Shown piece by piece: positions 6,893 through 11,056 of a DNA stretch of 11,056 bases; position 1 is the first letter of the stretch, and each line of letters starts with the position of its first letter. The stretch lies in contig DEFL01000004.1 of assembly GCA_002350845.1 (NCBI GenBank), positions 1-11,056 of the forward strand, in the 5' to 3' direction. The notes beneath the pieces were generated by a model. It was not told the DNA's origin. It ran no database searches and saw only the letters and a program-made list of their open reading frames with translations. This DNA is from Christensenella sp. UBA2853. Lineage in GTDB: Bacteria; Bacillota; Clostridia; Christensenellales; Aristaeellaceae. The position numbers and the translations under genes are program-made.

Positions 6893-7285
6893 TCAGAAGA
6901 GTGCGGCCAGACAGCTTTTTTTCAGATGAAGGGTCAGATCAATCTGCTGAAGGCCGCGCATCACAGTGACGGACAAATGTCCGGAACTTTCGGTGCTTTC
7001 CTGAATGATGGTATCCAGCTCTTCAATGGAAGTCACGGAGCGCCCGTTTACCGAGGAAATCCGGTCGCCCGGCTGTATGCCGCTCCGGCTGGCCGGGGAA
7101 TGGTCGATCACGGCCAGCACATCCAGGGGATGTGCATTCTCTGCAAAGAGCAGCCCGATGTCTTCGGAACAGTCCGGGAGCGCCGTGGCAGATTTGGGAA
7201 GCAGGAACATGAGCAGACTGGCTGTCACCAGAATCAGCGCGAGTGCCGCTACGGCACTGATGAAGATACGTCGGAAGAAGGGCAT
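6893..7285 (-). CDS. Small membrane-anchored PDZ-domain protein, no protease domain
   Basis: A 130-residue protein with an N-terminal hydrophobic helix (about 8-29) preceded by Arg-Arg, then an extracytoplasmic PDZ domain (about 45-123). The PDZ core SPASRSGIQPGDRISSVNG (63-81) followed by VTSIEELDTII is what PDZ domains of HtrA, CtpA and SpoIVB look like. No Ser/His/Asp protease domain is joined to it, and the frame closes soon after the PDZ fold. The helix is more likely a membrane anchor than a cleaved signal peptide, but that is not certain. I start at ATG 7283-7285 because AGGAGG (7294-7299) lies 8 nt upstream; the earlier GTG and ATG overlap or crowd that site. The role is unknown. Binding of a protein C-terminus at the membrane, perhaps to modulate a partner such as the neighbouring sensor kinase, is speculation from position. 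Confidence 0.85.
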   Translation of the reverse strand: MPFFRRIFISAVAALALILVTASLLMFLLPKSATALPDCSEDIGLLFAENAHPLDVLAVIDHSPASRSGIQPGDRISSVNGRSVTSIEELDTIIQESTESSGHLSVTVMRGLQQIDLTLHLKKSCLAALF

Positions 7286-7315
7286 TTCCATCACCTCCTG
7301 GAAGGAACTGTCAGG

Positions 7316-7324
7316 ATTCTATCA
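7316..7324 (-). promoter_or_regulatory. Possible extended -10 promoter of the PDZ gene
   Basis: On the minus strand TGA-TAGAAT forms an extended -10 element (TG-N-TATAAT type, 5 of 6 in the hexamer). No good -35 lies 16-18 nt upstream. The start would be near 7309, about 24 nt before the ATG at 7285. Confidence 0.35.
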
Positions 7325-7423
7325 GGCGTGAGTGAAGTCCAGGTGAAAAGGCTATGAAGGATGCCTGAAACGGAGCAGCGCAACGTATTTTTTCTGTTCC
7401 GGAAGAAAGAACGCAACAAATTA

Positions 7424-7432
7424 TGATATACT
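7424..7432 (+). promoter_or_regulatory. Extended -10 promoter of the traX-like gene
   Basis: TGA-TATACT (7424-7432) is an extended -10 element with 5 of 6 matches in the hexamer. No recognisable -35 lies 17 nt upstream, which is common for extended -10 promoters. The leader would be about 22 nt and contains AAGGAGG (7444-7450). Confidence 0.55.
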
Positions 7433-7460
7433 CAATGCACCCGAAGGAGGACAGAAAGGC

Positions 7461-8198
7461 ATGGAAAAGAAAGCCGGGCTTGCCGGAAATACAGCGACAG
7501 GGACAATCAAATGGATTGCGCTTGTCTTTATGATGATTGATCATTCAGGGAAAATGCTGTTTCCCAATGTGCCGGAAATGCGGATGCTGGGCAGAATTGC
7601 ATTTCCGCTCTACTGCTGGGCTCTGGTGGTGGGATGCGAATACACGGGCAGCATGCCCCGTTATCTGCTTCGAATTCTGCTGACCGGTGTGATATCACAG
7701 CCCCTGTATATGGCGGCGCTGAACCATACCTGGCAGGAACCGAGCGTGTTTTTGACACTGTTTCTTGCCGTGCTCGGCCTCTGGGGACTCAGGGAAAAGA
7801 AGTGGGGGAGCCATATTTGGGCACCGCCTGCAGTGATGGCCCTCGCGGTGCTCACGCATGCAGACTATGGCTGGAAAGGTGTTCTGCTGGTCTTTCTCCT
7901 GTATGCTGCACGGGACAGCCGGCGTGCGCTGGCCGCCGTCATGATTGCCTACTGTCTTTTCTGGGGAAGCACATCCAGCGCTGTTTCATCGATCTTTGGC
8001 CTCCCGCTCAAGCCGCTCCTGAGTCTGCCGGCCTTGGGAACCATCCTTTCTCCCTTCTTCCGCCTGCAGGCCATGGCATTGCTTGCACTCCCTCTGATGC
8101 TGTTTCCGATGGAAAACATCCGTATGCCGAAAATCCTTGGTTATCTGCTCTATCCGCTGCACCTGCTGGTGCTGTGGGGGCTGGAACAGATTCTGTGA
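7461..8198 (+). CDS. TraX-family integral membrane protein
   Basis: A 245-residue polytopic membrane protein of the TraX family, whose namesake N-acetylates F-pilin. Chromosomal relatives in Bacillota are usually annotated as TraX or acyltransferase-like proteins of unknown substrate. The family start IKWIALVFMMIDHSGKML (Asp27, His28), the RIAFPLYCW stretch (45-53), ADYGWKG (134-140) and the C-terminal YPLHLLVL (231-238, His234) are all present. About eight hydrophobic segments cover the protein. The ATG follows AAGGAGG by 10 nt. No conjugation or pilus genes are in the window, so a role in conjugation is not supported here; modification of a cell-surface component is a looser possibility. 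The gene forms its own unit, closed by the 18-bp terminator downstream. Confidence 0.88.
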   Translation: MEKKAGLAGNTATGTIKWIALVFMMIDHSGKMLFPNVPEMRMLGRIAFPLYCWALVVGCEYTGSMPRYLLRILLTGVISQPLYMAALNHTWQEPSVFLTLFLAVLGLWGLREKKWGSHIWAPPAVMALAVLTHADYGWKGVLLVFLLYAARDSRRALAAVMIAYCLFWGSTSSAVSSIFGLPLKPLLSLPALGTILSPFFRLQAMALLALPLMLFPMENIRMPKILGYLLYPLHLLVLWGLEQIL

Positions 8199-8230
8199 AA
8201 CCGGGCGGCACGCCGCAGCGAGACAAAAAG

Positions 8231-8277
8231 AACACCTGAACGTCTTTCTGAACTGCGCTGAAAGACGTTCAGGTGTT
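8231..8277. terminator. Strong bidirectional terminator between traX-like and the next gene
   Basis: A perfect 18-bp stem (8231-8248 with 8260-8277) has an 11-nt loop. Plus-strand transcripts leave the core through GTGTTTTG; minus-strand transcripts leave through GTGTTCTTTTTG. It sits between two convergent genes and can serve both. Confidence 0.88.
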
Positions 8278-8298
8278 TTGCTTTCAATGGCAATGTGC

Positions 8299-8763
8299 TC
8301 AGACTGTGCGGATGTCTGCAATCTCACGGTCATGATAGGTGATCTCCAGCGCCTGACCCTTTTCATAAGCAGGGAGAGGCTTCTGCAGGTCCCAATAGAA
8401 CAGACGCTCGTAATCATCGCCTTTTTCATCCTGGCACAGGACATGCATGGCCCGGTAATTGACGCCGTCCACCAGGGAATCATCCAGATCCAGGTGATCA
8501 AAAACAGCGCGAACCGTATGCGTGATGCCGTGCAGCACGCTGTACACATGCGTTCTGTAGCGGATGACAGGAAGGATCTGCAGGCTGATATAGAAAACCG
8601 ACCAGAAGCAGACCAGGATGGCAAGCGCAATGGTCAGGGGCTCGATGCGCAAGGTCAGGGAATAGACCTGAAGCGCGAGGAGGAGAAGTGCAGGGATGGC
8701 ATATATAATCCAGCGCTTGCGCAGATCATCATTGAGTTGATCCAGTTCACTTTGCGTATACAT
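8299..8763 (-). CDS. Two-helix membrane protein of unknown function
   Basis: I do not recognise the family. The 154-residue protein has a short acidic/basic N-terminus (TQSELDQLNDDLRKR), two hydrophobic segments (about 19-38 and 44-65) separated by a few residues, then a soluble C-terminal part of about 88 residues. That part alternates hydrophobic and polar residues as a small beta-rich domain would (for example ALEITYHDREIADIRTV). The positive residues before helix 1 and after helix 2 suggest both ends face the cytosol. I start at ATG 8761-8763 because GGAGG lies 7 nt upstream; an in-frame start six codons earlier overlaps that site. It is a single-gene unit with its own promoter and terminator. 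The reading frame, start signals and membrane pattern make it a real gene, but nothing suggests a function. Confidence 0.8.
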   Translation of the reverse strand: MYTQSELDQLNDDLRKRWIIYAIPALLLLALQVYSLTLRIEPLTIALAILVCFWSVFYISLQILPVIRYRTHVYSVLHGITHTVRAVFDHLDLDDSLVDGVNYRAMHVLCQDEKGDDYERLFYWDLQKPLPAYEKGQALEITYHDREIADIRTV

Positions 8764-8794
8764 TCCACAGCCTCCAAACAAAAGGATTGATGGA

Positions 8795-8823
8795 ATGATA
8801 GCACAGTCTTCTCAGGAAGGCAA
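8795..8823 (-). promoter_or_regulatory. Promoter of the two-helix membrane protein gene
   Basis: On the minus strand TTGCCT (8818-8823, 4 of 6) is followed after 17 nt by TATCAT (8795-8800, 5 of 6), preceded by TG-C as an extended -10. Transcription would start near 8788, about 25 nt before the ATG. Confidence 0.6.
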
Positions 8824-8863
8824 TTGCCGGGGACAGGAAAAGCAAGGAGCGGCCGGAGTCAAG

Positions 8864-8892
8864 TTGCCACATTTCTTTTGATATGTTACAAT
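8864..8892 (+). promoter_or_regulatory. Promoter of the membrane-acyltransferase fusion gene
   Basis: TTGCCA (8864-8869, 5 of 6) is followed after 17 nt by TACAAT (8887-8892, 5 of 6) with a TG-T extended -10. The start would be near 8899. It stands back to back with the minus-strand promoter at 8795-8823, the two -35 boxes being 40 nt apart. Confidence 0.72.
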
Positions 8893-8923
8893 CACTTGTA
8901 ATGTTGATAGGAAAGGGATTTTC

Positions 8924-11011
8924 ATGGACAGAAAGAATCTTCCGTCACCCTCAGCCAGAAGTCTGATGATTGGCATCAGCAGTCTGTATGCATATATATA
9001 TTGCCTCTTAGCCTCCAATGAACTGACCAGCATACCGATTTTCGGCGGTGCCATGTATATGTGCGGTCAGGTTTCATCAGAGTTTTTTTCTGCTGCAATC
9101 GGACCTGCGTCCAATCTTCTGCCACGATCCCTGCGCAGATGGCGGCGGGTCATTCTGATCCTGCTGATGCTCATGAGCCTGTTCCTGCTGGTGATTTACC
9201 CGATGCGCCTGTCTTCCTTCCAGCTCTGGACCGTTCTTGTCATTGTTCTGGCCATGCTGCTGCGGGATGAAGTGGCCCGGCGTCTGATTCACATGCGGGC
9301 ACGCGGCCTGCGGCTTGTCTGGTTCTGTGTTTTCCTCGCCTGTGCGCATATTTTCCCGGCGCTCGCCGTCCTCTGGGACTTCCTGTACAACCTGGAAGGC
9401 CCGCGCGCGTGGACGATGTTTGCAGCCTATGGGATTGCAGACGCACTGGCACTGTATACTCAGATCCTGGATGTGCGCTCGAGGAATGATTACGAAATCT
9501 CCGAGCAGACAGTTAAAGAGATCACCGAAGTCCAGGATATGCTCGGCAAGGCCAATGCCTTCAGAGCCTACCAGGCGCTGTCCACCGCGGTGGTCATCGC
9601 GCTGGTCGTTTCCGTGGTTCTGGTGTACACCAATGTTCTCCTGGTCGGGAAGAATATGCTGATCCAGATGGGGCTCGCCGTGGCCACGGCCCTGGTGACC
9701 CGAGAGATTACAGAGCGTGTGCTGCGGTACAGAATGAAGAAAAAGCAGCGCCAGGCCAATGCGACTTACGTCATGCTCTTCGGCCTGCTGTTGTGGTTTT
9801 CAGCCCTGAATTCCTTCCGGTCCGTGATTCGGGAGGCAGACATCTCGCATCTGAGCATGTATATGTGCCTGTGCCTGATGACGGCCGGAGCCACCCTGAC
9901 CGTGATTGCCATGAAGCGCATGGAAGAATCCATGGACAGCGTCGCGAAGTATACGGCTGCAGGCATGCAGCGCTCGAGCATGCTTCTTGTGCGTGAGGCG
10001 AATATTGAACTGTCACGGCTGATGGGCAATATGATTTCCCTGATCATCATTGCCATCCTGTTTACAGTCGGCGGCAGGGGAGGCATGAGCACGGAGATCC
10101 AGATTCACCCGGCCCTCTTCGTTCCGGCCCTGATCATGGTCGTGATCTCTATTGTCTGCGCATTCCGCTTCCCGCTCTCCGAGGGCAATATCGATAAGCT
10201 GGACCGCTTCCTGCATCTGCGTGACGAGGGAAAAACCAACAAAGCGCTGCAGAGCCAGATTGAACAGCTGGTCATGCAGGAACACCGTCAGCCCTTTGGC
10301 ACAGCGTTTGTCAAGTTTATCATCCGAATCATCATGCCGCATAAGATCAAGGGCCGTGAAAACATCCGCCTCGATGACGACAATCCGCTGGTCTTCCTGT
10401 GCAATCATGGAGATATCTATGGTCCGCTGGCCTGCGCAGCCTGCTTCCCGGTTCCCATGCGTCCATGGGTGATTTCTGAGGTCTGCACGGATGTGGAGGA
10501 ATTCTCCGAGTATTTCTGCCGGTATGACCTGGCTGACTGGAAAATCCCGGACACATGGAAACAGAAGATCGGGCATTTTGTCGGCCGATTGTCCATGTGG
10601 TGCATGCGGCAGCTCGAGGTCATTCCGGTCTATCGCGATCATCCCATGGAGCTGATCAAGACGTTCCGTGCAACGGTTGAAGCCATGCAGGCGGGGGACA
10701 ACATTCTGATCTTCCCTGAGAACCCGAATGCAGAAGGCCAGGATCACGGCTATGAGCATGAAGGCCTGGGCACACTGTTTGAAGGCTTCATGATGCTGGC
10801 CACCATCTATTACAAACGCACGCGCAAAGCATGCCGTTTCATGCCGATGTACGCGCACAAGGCAACACGCACGCTGTCCTTTGGCCACGAGGTCGTCTAT
10901 AATCCGAAAGCGGAGAATGAGGAAGAGGAACGTGTGCGTGTGGTCAGGGAATGTGAAAAGGAAATGCGCCGGCTGATGGACGAACAGAATGCACTGATGA
11001 AGAAGAAATAA
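8924..11011 (+). CDS. Fusion of a 12-helix MFS-like membrane domain with a PlsC-like acyltransferase domain
   Basis: The 695-residue protein has two parts. Residues about 11-414 form roughly 12 hydrophobic helices. Every even-to-odd loop is rich in Arg/Lys (for example RSLRRWRR 68-75, RDEVARRLIHMR 114-125, RMKKKQRQ 270-277), giving an N-in topology with the C-terminus in the cytosol. Residues about 455-660 resemble a glycerolipid acyltransferase: CNHGDIYGP (493-501), EVIPVYRD (565-572), ILIFPEN (594-600) and RFMPMYAH (638-645) stand where motifs I-IV of the PlsC family belong. Motif I reads His495-Gly-Asp-Ile-Tyr-Gly500, so the aspartate of HX4D is missing. A tail (661-695) is highly charged. 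MFS-PlsC fusions such as LplT-Aas suggest coupled lipid transport and acylation, but substrate and activity are inferred. The MFS label is tentative; I see no clear motif A. The ATG follows AAAGGG (8912-8917) by 6 nt. Confidence 0.85.
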   Translation: MDRKNLPSPSARSLMIGISSLYAYIYCLLASNELTSIPIFGGAMYMCGQVSSEFFSAAIGPASNLLPRSLRRWRRVILILLMLMSLFLLVIYPMRLSSFQLWTVLVIVLAMLLRDEVARRLIHMRARGLRLVWFCVFLACAHIFPALAVLWDFLYNLEGPRAWTMFAAYGIADALALYTQILDVRSRNDYEISEQTVKEITEVQDMLGKANAFRAYQALSTAVVIALVVSVVLVYTNVLLVGKNMLIQMGLAVATALVTREITERVLRYRMKKKQRQANATYVMLFGLLLWFSALNSFRSVIREADISHLSMYMCLCLMTAGATLTVIAMKRMEESMDSVAKYTAAGMQRSSMLLVREANIELSRLMGNMISLIIIAILFTVGGRGGMSTEIQIHPALFVPALIMVVISIVCAFRFPLSEGNIDKLDRFLHLRDEGKTNKALQSQIEQLVMQEHRQPFGTAFVKFIIRIIMPHKIKGRENIRLDDDNPLVFLCNHGDIYGPLACAACFPVPMRPWVISEVCTDVEEFSEYFCRYDLADWKIPDTWKQKIGHFVGRLSMWCMRQLEVIPVYRDHPMELIKTFRATVEAMQAGDNILIFPENPNAEGQDHGYEHEGLGTLFEGFMMLATIYYKRTRKACRFMPMYAHKATRTLSFGHEVVYNPKAENEEEERVRVVRECEKEMRRLMDEQNALMKKK

Positions 11012-11056
11012 TGCTCTCCAGGAAAAAGAAAATGGGTTCTTCACGGAAAGTTAGGG
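11011..11056 (+). CDS. Possible start of a next gene, cut by the window edge
   Basis: An open frame begins at ATG 11011-11013, overlapping the fusion gene's TAA as TAATG, and runs to the edge. A second in-frame ATG at 11032 has AGGA (11020-11023) 8 nt upstream and may be the true start. The visible residues (MLSRKKKMGSSRKVR) are very basic. No terminator lies between the genes. Only 15 codons are visible, so this is a weak call. Confidence 0.25.
   Translation, partial: MLSRKKKMGSSRKVR

Noticed and set aside
7986..8630. A 214-codon minus-strand frame spanning the 18-bp terminator
   Set aside because: It crosses two genes on different strands and a strong bidirectional terminator, so it cannot be a real coding region.
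8782..8923. Possible small RNA or riboswitch between the divergent genes
   Set aside because: The region is explained by two back-to-back promoters and two short leaders. No stable nested stems or terminator-like hairpin is visible.
10013..11044. A 343-codon open frame on the minus strand opposite the acyltransferase domain
   Set aside because: It mirrors the codon pattern of the strongly supported sense gene, has no ribosome site and no recognisable domain. Long antisense frames are expected opposite GC-biased coding regions.

Overview
The window looks like chromosomal DNA of a low- to mid-GC Gram-positive bacterium (Bacillota). The evidence is strong purine-rich Shine-Dalgarno sites, sigma-A-type promoters (TTGACA/TATAAT-like with 17-nt spacers, several with an extended -10), U-tailed hairpin terminators, a Ktr-type potassium system, and a cytosolic GH36 alpha-galactosidase of the Geobacillus AgaA type. 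By eye the GC content is about 50-55%, which would suit a gut Erysipelotrichia- or Lachnospiraceae-like organism; that placement is inference only. I see no rRNA, tRNA, CRISPR array, insertion sequence or phage gene.

Layout from left to right. (1) Positions 1-29 are the terminator of a gene that lies off the left edge. (2) Positions 46-2322 hold a single-gene alpha-galactosidase unit with its own near-consensus promoter and a bidirectional terminator. (3) Positions 2329-4446, minus strand, hold a ktrB-ktrA operon for potassium uptake. (4) Positions 4453-6856, minus strand, hold a response regulator and sensor histidine kinase pair with overlapping genes; the kinase stop codon sits in the loop of a perfect 12-bp hairpin just before the ktrB promoter. 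(5) Positions 6835-7324, minus strand, hold a small membrane-anchored protein with a PDZ domain and no protease domain. (6) Positions 7424-8198, plus strand, hold a TraX-family membrane protein, divergent from the PDZ gene. (7) Positions 8299-8823, minus strand, hold a two-helix membrane protein of unknown function, convergent with traX-like across an 18-bp bidirectional terminator. (8) Positions 8864-11011, plus strand, hold a 695-residue fusion of a 12-helix MFS-like membrane domain to a PlsC-like acyltransferase domain, with a possible next gene starting at the right edge.

Functionally the window combines sugar breakdown (alpha-galactosides), potassium homeostasis beside a two-component system, and several envelope or lipid proteins. 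The two-component system, the PDZ protein and KtrBA all lie on the minus strand in sequence, so they may be partly co-transcribed, but each has a promoter candidate of its own. The most unusual items are the membrane-acyltransferase fusion, whose HX4D motif lacks the expected aspartate, the stand-alone PDZ protein, and the hairpin wrapped around the kinase stop codon. I do not see clear evidence for a wholly new multi-gene system.
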